A DNA stretch of 53,513 nt from assembly GCF_024462815.1 (NCBI RefSeq), contig NZ_JANGCG010000018.1, forward strand, positions 1 through 53,513. Direction: 5' to 3'. This document shows, one piece after another, positions 9,368-17,429 of this stretch (positions within the stretch are counted from its first letter, which is position 1; the number at the start of each line of letters is the position of its first letter). The notes under the pieces are model-generated. The model was not told where the DNA came from and ran no database searches. It saw only the letters and a list, made by a program, of their open reading frames with translations. Position numbers and translations under genes: made by a program. Source of the stretch: Gemmiger formicilis. Its GTDB lineage: Bacteria > Bacillota > Clostridia > Oscillospirales > Ruminococcaceae.

Positions 9368-10075
9368 TTATTCCTTGACGAGGGTACCGACCATCTCACC
9401 CTCGCAGGCCTTGGCAATGTTGGCGGGCTGGCCCAGATCAAAGACGAGGATGGGCAGGCCGTTGTCACGGCAGAGGGTTGCGGCGGTGGAGTCCATAACG
9501 GCCAGACGCTCATCCAGCACGCGGGTAAAGGTCAGCGTGTCATAGCGCACAGCGTCCGGGTACTTGTGGGGGTCCTTGTCATAGACGCCGTCCACCATCG
9601 TGGCCTTGAACATAGCATCGGCGCTGATTTCCAGTGCGCGCAGGGCGCTGGCCGTGTCGGTGGAGAAAATCGGGTTGCCCGTACCGCCGCCGAACACAAC
9701 AATCTTGCCGCTTTCCAGCGCAGCAATGGCCTTGTCGCTGGTGAAGCACTCGGCCACCTGCGGCATAAAGGAGCTGGTCATCACAACGGCGTCCACACCC
9801 TGCTGGTGCAAGGCGTCCTTGACCGCCAGCGCGTTCATAACCGTGGCCAGCATACCAATCTTGTCCGCGTCCATGCGGTCCATCTTGCCGCTGGAACGGC
9901 CGCGCCAGAAGTTGCCGCCGCCCACAACAATGGCAATCTGGGTGCCCAGATCGTGCGCCGCCTTGATGCCCGCGCAGATAGAAGCGATGGTCTCCTCATC
10001 AAAGCCCGTGCCCTTGGGACCAGACAGAGCCTCGCCGCTGACCTTCAGAAGAATACGTTTATACTGAATTGCCAT
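9368..10075 (-). CDS. pyrH: UMP kinase
   Basis: Phosphorylates UMP to UDP in pyrimidine nucleotide synthesis; a cytosolic hexamer of the amino-acid-kinase fold. It has 235 residues. Visible motifs are YKRILLKVSGEALSG, IAIVVGGGNFWRG, MDRMDADKIGMLATVMNA, FGGGTGNPIFSTDTA and VDGVYDKDP. The start is ATG at 10075, preceded by AGGTGG at good spacing; an in-frame GTG four codons upstream would overlap that ribosome site. rpsB and tsf, often upstream of pyrH, are not here. Confidence 0.96.
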   Translation of the reverse strand: MAIQYKRILLKVSGEALSGPKGTGFDEETIASICAGIKAAHDLGTQIAIVVGGGNFWRGRSSGKMDRMDADKIGMLATVMNALAVKDALHQQGVDAVVMTSSFMPQVAECFTSDKAIAALESGKIVVFGGGTGNPIFSTDTASALRALEISADAMFKATMVDGVYDKDPHKYPDAVRYDTLTFTRVLDERLAVMDSTAATLCRDNGLPILVFDLGQPANIAKACEGEMVGTLVKE

Positions 10076-10197
10076 AAAAAACACCACCTGTAGTTATTTT
10101 GGCGGTTCACCGTGCCGCACAGGCATAGTAAACCATTCTTTTTGTAGTTTATTTTACAATACTTTGCGCGTAAAGTAAAGCGGTGGCGGTAAAAAAA

Positions 10198-10222
10198 GAC
10201 GGCCGCCCGGTGCGGGCAGCCG
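10198..10222. terminator. GC-rich hairpin between pyrH and the HATPase gene
   Basis: CGGC-GCCCG and CGGGC-GCCG pair around GTG with one mismatched base on each side. In the minus direction the stem is followed by TCTTTTTTT. It probably terminates transcription coming from the HATPase unit before pyrH. Confidence 0.55.
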
Positions 10223-10261
10223 AAAAGGTAGTGATATATCGTTCTTATCGTGTTTTTGCAC

Positions 10262-10310
10262 TGTAGGGGCCGGGCACGCCACGGAGGGGTCAAGCCCCCT
10301 CCCTACTTTC
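10262..10310. repeat. GC-rich palindromic intergenic repeat
   Basis: Begins CTGTAGGGGC, like the minus-strand reading of the element at the left end of the window. It contains the inverted pair GGAGGGG and CCCCCTCC. It ends one base before the stop of the HATPase gene. It looks like a member of a short dispersed repeat family. No coding potential is seen. Confidence 0.45.
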
Positions 10311-10311
10311 T

Positions 10312-11106
10312 TTACCGGTTGGCCAGCAGCGCCAGCTCGCGCTGTATCAGCTGCCGCCGGGTGCGCTGCTCGGCCATGCGCTCCGCCGGGGATTCCAGCA
10401 TCAGGTTTTCCAGCGGCGGGGCGGCGGGCAAGGTGAATTGCAGCTCGGTGCCCGGGCCCTCTCCCACAGCCAGCGCCCAGTCCATTGCTCTGGCGTAGGC
10501 GGCAATCAGCGGCAGGCCCAGCCCGCCCGCATGGAGCAGACGCTCGCTCCATTTTTCCTCGGTCAGCAGCGCTCTGGCATCGGGCGGCAGGCCGGGGCCG
10601 TTGTCCCGATAGACAAAGCAGCCCGGCGCACAGTGCAGCACAATGTGTGCTGCGCCATCCACGGCCAGCGTGTTGGAAACAAGGTTTGTCACAAGGCCGT
10701 TCAGCAGCGTGGCATCCCCCATTGTGGGCAGAAATTCCACCCCCGCGCAGCAGAGCTCCACGGTGAACGGCAGGCCGCAGCGGGCGGCCTCCTCTTGCAG
10801 AATGTCGCAGATTTCCCGCAACTGGCTGACCAGATCCATCGGCCGCGGCGTGCAGCTGCCGCGCAGAAGCGCCGCCGTGGCGGCGTCCGAGGTCTGGTCC
10901 CCCAAGCGGCGCAGGCTGAGCAGCTGTGTGCGCAGCTCGTCAAAAATCGGCTGGAGCTCGGCGCGCTGGGCCGGGCTGGTTGTCCGCTCCAGACTGTCCT
11001 GCAAAGCCTCAAAGGCATTCTCCATGCTGTCAAGAGAGCGCCGGAACCGCCCGCGCAGTCCTCCGCGCAGTGCCAGCAGTGCTGTGCCGTCATCCTCTTT
11101 GTACAT
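10312..11106 (-). CDS. HATPase-domain protein (kinase-like, no visible phospho-acceptor His)
   Basis: 264 residues with no membrane segment. The C-terminal half has a GHKL ATPase fold: N-box LLNGLVTNLVSNTL, G1 box YRDNGPGLP and G2 box GGLGLPLI. The N-terminal half is helical (residues 20-75) and could be a dimerisation bundle, but I see no H-box histidine there, so autophosphorylation of the usual kind is doubtful. A tail of about 40 Arg/Glu/Leu-rich residues follows the ATPase. AGAAGGTG lies before the ATG. It is 18 bp downstream of the Spo0A-like gene, so the two probably work together. An anti-sigma-type or regulatory ATPase is an alternative. Confidence 0.7.
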   Translation of the reverse strand: MYKEDDGTALLALRGGLRGRFRRSLDSMENAFEALQDSLERTTSPAQRAELQPIFDELRTQLLSLRRLGDQTSDAATAALLRGSCTPRPMDLVSQLREICDILQEEAARCGLPFTVELCCAGVEFLPTMGDATLLNGLVTNLVSNTLAVDGAAHIVLHCAPGCFVYRDNGPGLPPDARALLTEEKWSERLLHAGGLGLPLIAAYARAMDWALAVGEGPGTELQFTLPAAPPLENLMLESPAERMAEQRTRRQLIQRELALLANR

Positions 11107-11124
11107 GGAGACACCTTCTTTACA

Positions 11125-11928
11125 TTATAAGTATGGTTCTGCCCGGCTGCACAGCTCCTGCAGCAGCCCCGCCATCAATTGCCCATTGGAGAGCACGCCG
11201 TCCTCGGGCCGGCCGCAGCGGCGGCAAAGTGCCCGGTAGGGCTCCATGCCGCGCTTGGACATCTTCTGGGAAAGCCGGTTCATCGCCGAGGTCACCGTGC
11301 CGAGCTCAATGCCCTCCTCTGCGGCAACGTACTGCTGCAGCACGCCAATCTGCTGCGGGTGGTCGGCATACAGTGCGTAGAGCAGCATACGCTCCGCATA
11401 ATGGTAGCCGCTCAGCGTGGCAGGGGCACCGTAGTCGTCCAGCACCGCATCACAGCAGCCGCGCAGATGGTACAGCCGATGCTCATCATCGGTAGAGCCC
11501 ATACGGTAGATTTCATCAAACAGGCTTTTCATCCCATAGGGGCGCAGCATAATCTGATACTGGGAGAACAGCCGCAATGCCTTGCGGGCCGCGGTTTCCT
11601 CCGGCACCGGAACAACCACCAGCACGGCGGGCTCCGGGTCAAGGTGCATCGTGCTGATTTCCTGCAGAAGGCTGGTCACGGACGGCTTTGTGAGCAGCGC
11701 ATCCAGCACAAGCACCCGCGGGCGCAGTCCGCCGTGCAGCAGCTCCAGAACCTCCTGCCCAGTGGCGGCCACCGCCGCCGCGCTGACCTCTGCGCCGTGC
11801 GTTTTGGCAAACAGCTTCATTGTGTCCCTGTCCAGTTTGGCGTTGAACGCAAACAGCGCCGTCACAGCGGTGGTCTTGGGCAGGGCGGTTTTTTCGTGCA
11901 AGGGGCGTTCGTTCAACAACACTGCCAT
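11125..11928 (-). CDS. Spo0A-like protein with degenerate receiver
   Basis: 267 residues from ATG 11928. Residues 20-125 look like a response-regulator receiver (RPRVLVLDALLT with the possible acceptor Asp, ending in MLRPYGMKSLFDEI), but the acidic pair expected at the start of the fold is missing. Residues 150-250 resemble the Spo0A DNA-binding domain: GYHYAERMLLYALYADHPQQ, then a helix-turn-helix LGTVTSAMNRLSQKMS. The ending RPEDGVLSNGQLMAGLL is also Spo0A-like. The start overlaps the upstream gene stop (TGATATG). Family membership is by motif recall only. I infer an atypical regulator partnered with the HATPase protein. Confidence 0.65.
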   Translation of the reverse strand: MAVLLNERPLHEKTALPKTTAVTALFAFNAKLDRDTMKLFAKTHGAEVSAAAVAATGQEVLELLHGGLRPRVLVLDALLTKPSVTSLLQEISTMHLDPEPAVLVVVPVPEETAARKALRLFSQYQIMLRPYGMKSLFDEIYRMGSTDDEHRLYHLRGCCDAVLDDYGAPATLSGYHYAERMLLYALYADHPQQIGVLQQYVAAEEGIELGTVTSAMNRLSQKMSKRGMEPYRALCRRCGRPEDGVLSNGQLMAGLLQELCSRAEPYL

Positions 11929-11929
11929 A

Positions 11930-12202
11930 TCAGCCCACCGCCGATCCGCACAGGTCAACCAGAATTGCGGACACATGCACAGGGTCCACGGCATTTTCAT
12001 ATAGAAAACGTGTCAGCATCCCTGCGCGGTCCTCCTCTGTGTCACACAGCATATAGGCTGCCGCAGGGCCTCCCTCCCGCTGTACGCTGATTACAAAGGC
12101 GTCCTGCTCCCGCAGCAGCGTATAGGTCACGGTCCCGGCGCACTGCAGATCCGCCAGTGCGGAAAATTCTCTTCGGTAGCTTGCTATTGGTTTGGCTTCC
12201 AT
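11930..12202 (-). CDS. small DUF6514-like protein
   Basis: 90 residues, soluble, beginning MEAKPIASYRREFSALADL. The pattern TYTLLREQDAFVISV followed by ML-RFLYENAVDPVHV--ILVDL resembles the clostridial family of small proteins called DUF6514, whose function is unknown. It is the first gene of a three-gene unit with the Spo0A-like and HATPase genes; its stop overlaps the next start. GGGGGGAAGAG lies upstream of the ATG. Confidence 0.6.
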   Translation of the reverse strand: MEAKPIASYRREFSALADLQCAGTVTYTLLREQDAFVISVQREGGPAAAYMLCDTEEDRAGMLTRFLYENAVDPVHVSAILVDLCGSAVG

Positions 12203-12242
12203 AAAGCTCTTCCCCCCACACGTTAGTATTATAGTTGTTTTT

Positions 12243-12272
12243 ACTATAGTGCATCTCGCGCGTGGGGTTCAA
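12243..12272 (-). promoter_or_regulatory. candidate sigma-A promoter of the DUF6514/Spo0A-like/HATPase unit
   Basis: On the minus strand TTGAAC (12267-12272) and TATAGT (12243-12248) are 18 bp apart, about 40 bp before the gene. A TATAAT lies slightly closer, but it has no good -35. Confidence 0.5.
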
Positions 12273-12436
12273 TCTGCACTGTGTATACGTTTTTGTACGG
12301 TAAGTGCAAGATTTGTATTATTATAGCACTATATAATAGAAAGCGCAAGAAATATCTGATTTTTCCCTTGTTACAATATAATTCGTATGTTATACGATGT
12401 GTACCGGGGCGCAGGCACAAAAATTCTGATTTGCTC

Positions 12437-12465
12437 TTGACTTTTTTACGGAAATGGTTTACACT
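12437..12465 (+). promoter_or_regulatory. promoter of tRNA-Ala
   Basis: TTGACT and TACACT are separated by exactly 17 bp, ending 19 bp before the mature tRNA 5' end. Both boxes are near consensus for the housekeeping sigma factor. Confidence 0.75.
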
Positions 12466-12484
12466 AATCTAGTCGTCAAGACAT

Positions 12485-12560
12485 GGGCCTGTAGCTCAGT
12501 TGGGAGAGCGTTCGGTTCGCATCCGAGAGGTCAAGGGTTCGAATCCCTCCAGGTCCACCA
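12485..12560 (+). tRNA. tRNA-Ala (anticodon CGC)
   Basis: 76 nt with encoded CCA. Acceptor GGGCCTG pairs with CAGGTCC and includes G3:U70, the alanine identity pair. The D arm is GCTC-AGTTGGGA-GAGC. The anticodon arm is TTCGG-TTCGCAT-CCGAG with anticodon CGC (codon GCG). The T arm is AAGGG-TTCGAAT-CCCTC with one A-C mismatch at its base. Confidence 0.97.
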
Positions 12561-12566
12561 TACAAG

Positions 12567-12611
12567 AAAAATCCGAACCTATTTCCGATTGGAGAAGAGT
12601 TCGGATTTTTT
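12567..12611 (+). terminator. rho-independent terminator after tRNA-Ala
   Basis: AAAAATCCGAAC and GTTCGGATTTTT form a 12-bp stem with a 20-nt loop, running into T-rich sequence 7 bp after the tRNA 3' end. Confidence 0.85.
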
Positions 12612-12907
12612 GTTTTCTTTGGGTACGATAACGACGGCTCCCGTGGAAGATACAAAACCCCGACACCTTGCCATAGACCGTACCCACACGACAAGAGTTT
12701 GGAGGACATAATATTGCAAAACCAAAGATGTCAATCGGCGTAATGCATTCGATCAGGCAAGAACTGGAACTCTAGGCATAAAACCGAAGTATGTCACAGA
12801 GATATTTGTGGACAAAGAGAATGCGGACATGGCACGCCATATTCTACATAGCCTATGACATGGTATTGCTATGAAGCAAAATTCTAGATGTCGGAGAATC
12901 TGAAATT
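12612..12907 (+). other. non-coding stretch with probable gene remnants
   Basis: No intact gene. Two short open pieces in different frames look like decayed coding sequence: one ends IGVMHSIRQELEL at a TAG (12773-12775), the other runs 12775-12858 and ends IFVDKENADMARHILHSL with TGA. I cannot assign a family. Base composition turns AT-rich here, marking the junction between tRNA-Ala and an acquired-looking ABC cluster. Confidence 0.4.
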
Positions 12908-14374
12908 ATGTATAACAATAGACAAAATAACCGATTTAGCAAATTCATCGGTGCTATTGTAGTAAGTCTGCTTGTTCTTATCACAGGATGCTCATCTACT
13001 CAAAAGGGAACCAATTCAGCCAAGCCAATTACAGAGGATAGCTCAAATCCAGTCACTTTAACAGTCTACCTTACCGCTCACTATGCAAACCCCGATACAC
13101 ATTGTCCTATCTATGAAAAACTGCTAGACTACCAAAAAGAGAACCCTAATATCACAATACAGTTCGTATCACCCAAAGAAGGTGATACCGCAGAGCGTGA
13201 GGTTGAGATTCATCGGCTAAATACGGAAATCATTTCAGGCAAGGGTCCCGACCTTTTTATTATGGAAGGAAACCGATTGACGAATGTTAATTTGTTTCCA
13301 GATATTGAAAAAAGTATGATGAATGGAGCTTTCCTTGATCTCACCGATGTAATGGATTCAAACGAATTCACAGCAGAGAATTTTTATATGCCTCTTTTAG
13401 ATGCTGGAAAACTAAAAGGAAAACAGTATATTTTACCTTTGTGCTTTTCAGTTCCAACTCTGACAAGTGCAGAAAGCGTTCTGAAAGACAGCAAATTTGA
13501 TACGCCTACCGCATCAAAAAGCCTTGCAGCCACGATGGATGAACTGCTGCGTATCTACAAGGAAAAACCAATGCTGGTTGTGACGGACTTTAGCATGACA
13601 AGCGCGTTATCGCAGCCAATCATCGATTACAAGAATCAAGCTATTAACTTGGACACAGTTAGTTGTCGGCAAACATTAGCATACGAAAAAGAATTCCGTA
13701 CGGGTGAAATTTCTTATGAGATGCATAATGGTTTGTTTGACAGTTTCGATCCAGAAGTAGTCCGAGATAATTTTGCAAACGGTGAACCTTTTGCTAGTCT
13801 TGACCCAAGCTATATGACGGTGGGACTTCTTCGGCAGTGTGCGGCTCTTGGAATCGCAACCGTAACACTCCCCATTCCCAATGAGCTAGGCGGTGTTACT
13901 GCTGAAATCGGTTCTTACGCAATGGGAAATCGAAACACAAAGCATCCAGCAGAGGTAAAAGCACTTTTAGCATATCTTCTTAGTGAAGGATGCCAGTCGA
14001 GTTCGGCGTTTGCGGATAAAGATATGTTTCCTGTCCGACGTGGATGTCTTAAAAAATGCATGGAAGCACAATATCAATTCAGTGTCTATGATGCATCCCA
14101 TGAAAAAATAGGGCAAGAAGATATTGAAAACCGAAAAGAGATGTATGGGGATAATTTAACTAATGCACAGCTAGATCAACTTGAAACAATATGCGACAAG
14201 ATCAATGCAGCGCAATATCACACAATTTGGTACCGTGCCTTGCAGCTTGATCAAAGTGAGGATGGAGGAAATCTTCTAAGCGAAACGATGGTTCAGTATT
14301 GGAATGATGAAATCACCCTTGATGAGCTTGTTGAGCGACTTACTCCGCGGCTCAAATTGTACCTTAATGAATAA
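12908..14374 (+). CDS. extracellular solute-binding lipoprotein (sugar-type ABC importer)
   Basis: 488 residues. A signal peptide with lipobox (LLVLITGCSS, Cys near residue 28) places it on the outer face of the membrane. The body has the family-1 solute-binding pattern: VTLTVYLTAHY near the N-terminus, ISGKGPDLFIMEG, and AEIGSYAMGNRNTKHPAEVKALLAYLL in the C-terminal lobe. Substrate unknown; sugar is the usual one. GGAG lies upstream. The gene overlaps the next by 8 bp. It is AT-rich compared with the core genes and has no regulator or ATPase alongside, so it presumably uses a shared MsmK/UgpC-type ATPase encoded elsewhere. Confidence 0.85.
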   Translation: MYNNRQNNRFSKFIGAIVVSLLVLITGCSSTQKGTNSAKPITEDSSNPVTLTVYLTAHYANPDTHCPIYEKLLDYQKENPNITIQFVSPKEGDTAEREVEIHRLNTEIISGKGPDLFIMEGNRLTNVNLFPDIEKSMMNGAFLDLTDVMDSNEFTAENFYMPLLDAGKLKGKQYILPLCFSVPTLTSAESVLKDSKFDTPTASKSLAATMDELLRIYKEKPMLVVTDFSMTSALSQPIIDYKNQAINLDTVSCRQTLAYEKEFRTGEISYEMHNGLFDSFDPEVVRDNFANGEPFASLDPSYMTVGLLRQCAALGIATVTLPIPNELGGVTAEIGSYAMGNRNTKHPAEVKALLAYLLSEGCQSSSAFADKDMFPVRRGCLKKCMEAQYQFSVYDASHEKIGQEDIENRKEMYGDNLTNAQLDQLETICDKINAAQYHTIWYRALQLDQSEDGGNLLSETMVQYWNDEITLDELVERLTPRLKLYLNE

Positions 14375-15173
14375 AATGAAAAAGAATCTTCAGAGTAATA
14401 TCCTTCTTCTGCCGGCACTTACTGCCGGATTTTTTTGCTATCTGTTTCCAATCCTGATTGCTTTTTGGAAGAGTCTCTTTCTTGGAACAGGTAGCGATTT
14501 TGTCGGTATACAAAATTATATGAATCTTTTTGAAAATGAGGCATTTTTACTCGCTGTTAGAAATCTGTTTCATTTGTGGACTATCATTATACCCGTCAAT
14601 TTGGTTATCGGCATTTTCATTGCGGAAGCTTATATAAAACTCCGACAAGAAAAACTTTGTCTGTTCTATCTTGTTCCTTCAATACTTCCGGCAGCTTGTG
14701 TTGTAACAGTTGCATCAAGCATCTTACGAAAATCTCCTAGCCAGTGGGGTGAAACACCATTTGCATTTTATGTGTTCCTTGTAATTGTGTTATGGAAAAC
14801 GCTGGGATTCTCAATTTTAATTTTTATGGTTGCTATAAAATCCATAGAATCCGAAATCATAGATGCCGCCATGCTGGATGGAGTCACTCCTCTACAATGT
14901 TTTTGGTACATAAAGCTTCCAATCATAAAGCGTTCTTTATTGATTTGTGGAATCTTGACGATTTACAATAGCTTTCGATGCTTCCGTGAAGCCTATTTGA
15001 TTGGGGGAGCTCATCCGAATGAACAACTATATAGCATTCAGCACTTTCTGCAAAACAATTTTATGAATATGAACTATGCACGACTGGAAGCGGCATCTAT
15101 TTTGGTTGTGCTTTTTGTTGGAGCCTTTGTGCTAATTGGAATGTACTTGGCAAAAAAGAGGAATAACCGATGA
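14367..15173 (+). CDS. sugar-type ABC transporter permease (MsmF/MalF-like)
   Basis: 268 residues from ATG 14367, which overlaps the lipoprotein stop (ATGAATAA); upstream in-frame codons lie inside that gene and look spurious. It has six membrane helices and a permease EAA-type loop, IIDAAMLDGVTPLQCFWYIK followed by LPIIK. The signature FRCFREAYLIGGAHPNEQLY is shared with the permease at 38056 (FKVFREAYLVAGRYPQQSIY), so the two clusters are paralogous. Confidence 0.88.
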   Translation: MNKMKKNLQSNILLLPALTAGFFCYLFPILIAFWKSLFLGTGSDFVGIQNYMNLFENEAFLLAVRNLFHLWTIIIPVNLVIGIFIAEAYIKLRQEKLCLFYLVPSILPAACVVTVASSILRKSPSQWGETPFAFYVFLVIVLWKTLGFSILIFMVAIKSIESEIIDAAMLDGVTPLQCFWYIKLPIIKRSLLICGILTIYNSFRCFREAYLIGGAHPNEQLYSIQHFLQNNFMNMNYARLEAASILVVLFVGAFVLIGMYLAKKRNNR

Positions 15174-15910
15174 ACCCACGAAAAGAAGCTGCCTATAGGA
15201 TGTTGTCTTTGATAGCCGCTGTGATTTTTGTGCTGCCATGCATAGTTCTTGTTTTTTCGATATTTAATATGCACTTGGACAACCTGTGGCAGTTGGATTC
15301 TTTGGCAGAATTTGTTTGCGCCTATAAAAACACATTGCTTCTTGCAGGTGCCGGCGTGCTTATTCAAATAGTGATTGCGTTGCCTGCAAGTTATGCGATT
15401 GCCAGAATCCCATCTCCGAGAGCACAGACATTTTTTCTTTTGACTTGTGTTTTCTGTTTGCTTTTGCCGCAGCAAGCACTTATGCTCCCTCAATATCTGG
15501 TTTTGATGAACATCGGATGGTTGAATTCTCTGAAAGGGCTATTGATAATGACGGCATTCCAGCCTTGGATGATTTTACTCTTTTGGTTCGCAGCAAAAAG
15601 AATTGATAGTAGCCTGTTCGATTCAGCAATTTGTGATGGCGCAAGCAACTGGGTTCTTTTTAGAAAAATCTATGCTCCAATCGTACGACCGTATGTTATG
15701 ATTGCAGTATTCCTTTCCGTCGCTGAGAGCTGGAATCTTTTGGAACAACCCATGACATTTTTGCAGAGCAAAGAAAAATATCCGCTCTCTATGGTTTTGA
15801 TGCAGCTTTCAACGGATAATGCTGAATTAAAAAATATCCTATGCTTTCTCTTTGTGGTTCCGCTGATGATTTTGTTCGGTACAATGGTAAAAAAGATAAT
15901 TGATGCATGA
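15170..15910 (+). CDS. sugar-type ABC transporter permease (MsmG/MalG-like)
   Basis: 246 residues, starting in an ATGA overlap with the preceding permease. About six membrane helices; the EAA-like loop is SSLFDSAICDGASNWVLFRK followed by IYAPIVRP. AESWNLLEQPMTFL near residue 190 is matched by LDAWNAIEQPITFL in the permease at 38942. Last gene of the cluster; a terminator follows 75 bp downstream. Confidence 0.88.
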   Translation: MNPRKEAAYRMLSLIAAVIFVLPCIVLVFSIFNMHLDNLWQLDSLAEFVCAYKNTLLLAGAGVLIQIVIALPASYAIARIPSPRAQTFFLLTCVFCLLLPQQALMLPQYLVLMNIGWLNSLKGLLIMTAFQPWMILLFWFAAKRIDSSLFDSAICDGASNWVLFRKIYAPIVRPYVMIAVFLSVAESWNLLEQPMTFLQSKEKYPLSMVLMQLSTDNAELKNILCFLFVVPLMILFGTMVKKIIDA

Positions 15911-15985
15911 AAATAAGCATGACTGATTTGGTTTTATTTCAACAACAGGGTAGAAGTACCAGATGGCATTTGCCGCGTAAAAAAT

Positions 15986-16010
15986 CTGCCAAGAGCAGTG
16001 CTCTTGGCAG
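15986..16010 (+). terminator. terminator after the ABC permease cluster
   Basis: CTGCCAAGAG and CTCTTGGCAG form a perfect 10-bp stem with loop CAGTG, followed by CAAAGTCTTATTTTATTT. The T run is imperfect. The small open frame overlapping it has no other support. Confidence 0.7.
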
Positions 16011-16083
16011 CAAAGTCTTATTTTATTTCATTGTACGCTTGACGGGATACGGTTCAAATTTCGGCGGGGATTTTTGTTTGCTG

Positions 16084-16112
16084 TTGACATTCGCCCGGTA
16101 AATAGTTATAAT
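16084..16112 (+). promoter_or_regulatory. consensus promoter of marR-tauE
   Basis: TTGACA (16084-16089) and TATAAT (16107-16112) with exactly 17 bp between them, a full sigma-A consensus, 50 bp before the marR start. Confidence 0.9.
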
Positions 16113-16113
16113 G

Positions 16114-16124
16114 AGAACTGTTCT
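16114..16124. promoter_or_regulatory. candidate MarR operator
   Basis: AGAACTGTTCT is a perfect inverted repeat around a central T, lying directly after the -10 box and over the expected transcription start. A bound repressor here would block transcription, so autoregulation by the downstream MarR protein is likely. Assignment is inference. Confidence 0.5.
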
Positions 16125-16162
16125 ATTTAGGCATTTTATAAGCCCGGTAAGGAGGTTGCACC

Positions 16163-16594
16163 GTGGTTCCGATTCTTACCTACGCACAGCACTACAAGAA
16201 ATACTATTCCGCGCAGTTTGCAGGCGCAGCGGCGGCGTATGGGCTCAACCAGCTGGAAATTGACATTCTGCTGTTTCTGCACAACAACCCGGAGCTGTGC
16301 ACTGCCAGCGACATCTGCCGCTACCGCGGGCTGGCCAAGTCCAACGTTTCAGCGGCGGTGGAGCGCCTGCGCAGCCGCGGCGTGCTGGAGGTCCTGCCCG
16401 CACCGGACAACCGCCGCCAACGCATTCTCCGCTTTACCGGGGCGGCCCGCCCGATGGCGGAGGCACTGGCTGAAATCCAGCGCCGCACGCTGGAGCCGTT
16501 GTTTGACGGCTTTACCGCAGCCGAGCAGCAGGCCCTGCAGGAGTATCTCTGCCGCATGGACGCAAATATTCAGCGCCAGCTGAAGAAGGAGTAA
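16163..16594 (+). CDS. MarR-family transcriptional regulator
   Basis: 143 residues, a cytosolic dimeric winged-helix regulator. The DNA-binding part is LNQLEIDILLFLHNNPEL, then TASDICRYRGLAKSNVSAAV (recognition helix) and the wing EVLPAPDNRRQRILRF. The start is GTG with AAGGAGG upstream. It ends 4 bp before tauE, so it probably controls this exporter and itself. Confidence 0.9.
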   Translation: MVPILTYAQHYKKYYSAQFAGAAAAYGLNQLEIDILLFLHNNPELCTASDICRYRGLAKSNVSAAVERLRSRGVLEVLPAPDNRRQRILRFTGAARPMAEALAEIQRRTLEPLFDGFTAAEQQALQEYLCRMDANIQRQLKKE

Positions 16595-16598
16595 CGCT

Positions 16599-17372
16599 AT
16601 GACGTATCTTATCGCATTCATCGTCTGCTTTATCGCAGGCATCGGCGCAGGGCTGGGCACCGGCTTTGCGGGTATGAGCGCTGCGGCGGTCATCAGCCCG
16701 ATGCTCATCACCTTTTTGGGCATGGACCCCTACATGGCCGTTGGCATTGCATTGGCCAGCGACGTGCTGGCCAGCGCCATTTCTGCCTATACCTACGGCA
16801 AAAACGGAAACCTCGACATAAAAAACGGTGCCGTTATGATGGCCGCGGTGCTCTGCTTCACGCTGGTGGGCAGCTATGTGGCCAGCCTTGTACCCGGCAC
16901 CACGATGGGCGGCTTTTCCACCTTTATGACGCTGCTGCTGGGCATCAAGTTCATCGTGCGCCCGGTTATGACCACCAAAACCGCCATGAACGCCGTCAGT
17001 GCGCGCAAGCGGCTGGTGCAGTCGCTGGTCTGCGGAATGGGCGTTGGGTTCATCTGCGGGTTTATCGGCGCAGGCGGCGGTATGATGATGCTGCTTCTGC
17101 TGACTTCGGTACTGGGCTATGAGCTGAAAACTGCCGTTGGCACCAGCGTTTTCATTATGGCCTTCACGGCGCTGACCGGCTCTGTCAGCCACTTTGCCAT
17201 CGGCGGCGCGCCGGATTTGTTCTGCCTGGTCTGCTGTGTCCTGAGCACGCTGCTCTGGGCACGGATTGCCGCAAAGTTTGCCAACAAAGCCGAACCCGCC
17301 ACCCTGAACCGTGCCACCGGCGTGGTGCTGGTGATGCTGGGCGTTGCCATTCTGGCCGTCAATTATTTATAA
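16599..17372 (+). CDS. TauE/SafE-family membrane permease (sulfite or organosulfur export)
   Basis: 257 residues with about eight hydrophobic helices in two repeats. The Gly-rich motif GAGLGTGFAGMSAAAVISPM near the N-terminus and GFICGFIGAGGGMMMLLLL near residue 150 are the paired family signatures. Family members move sulfite, sulfonates or related anions out of the cell; the substrate here is unknown. Its ribosome site is AAGAAGGAG at the end of marR. Co-transcribed with marR. Confidence 0.88.
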   Translation: MTYLIAFIVCFIAGIGAGLGTGFAGMSAAAVISPMLITFLGMDPYMAVGIALASDVLASAISAYTYGKNGNLDIKNGAVMMAAVLCFTLVGSYVASLVPGTTMGGFSTFMTLLLGIKFIVRPVMTTKTAMNAVSARKRLVQSLVCGMGVGFICGFIGAGGGMMMLLLLTSVLGYELKTAVGTSVFIMAFTALTGSVSHFAIGGAPDLFCLVCCVLSTLLWARIAAKFANKAEPATLNRATGVVLVMLGVAILAVNYL

Positions 17373-17381
17373 GCACCGTAA

Positions 17382-17415
17382 AAGGGGCCGCAGCCAAAAT
17401 TGGCTGCGGCCCCTT
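17382..17415. terminator. bidirectional terminator between tauE and gtrA
   Basis: AAGGGGCCGCAGCCAA and TTGGCTGCGGCCCCTT form a perfect 16-bp stem around AA, with T-rich sequence on both strands. It lies between convergent genes. Confidence 0.9.
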
Positions 17416-17429
17416 ATTTTGTCAGGCAG

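Noticed and set aside
12281..12472. Small open frame upstream of tRNA-Ala
   Set aside because: It covers the tRNA promoter, has unusual composition and no ribosome site.
15907..16101. 64-codon open frame after the second ABC permease
   Set aside because: It runs through a perfect terminator hairpin and has no ribosome site of its own or recognisable content.
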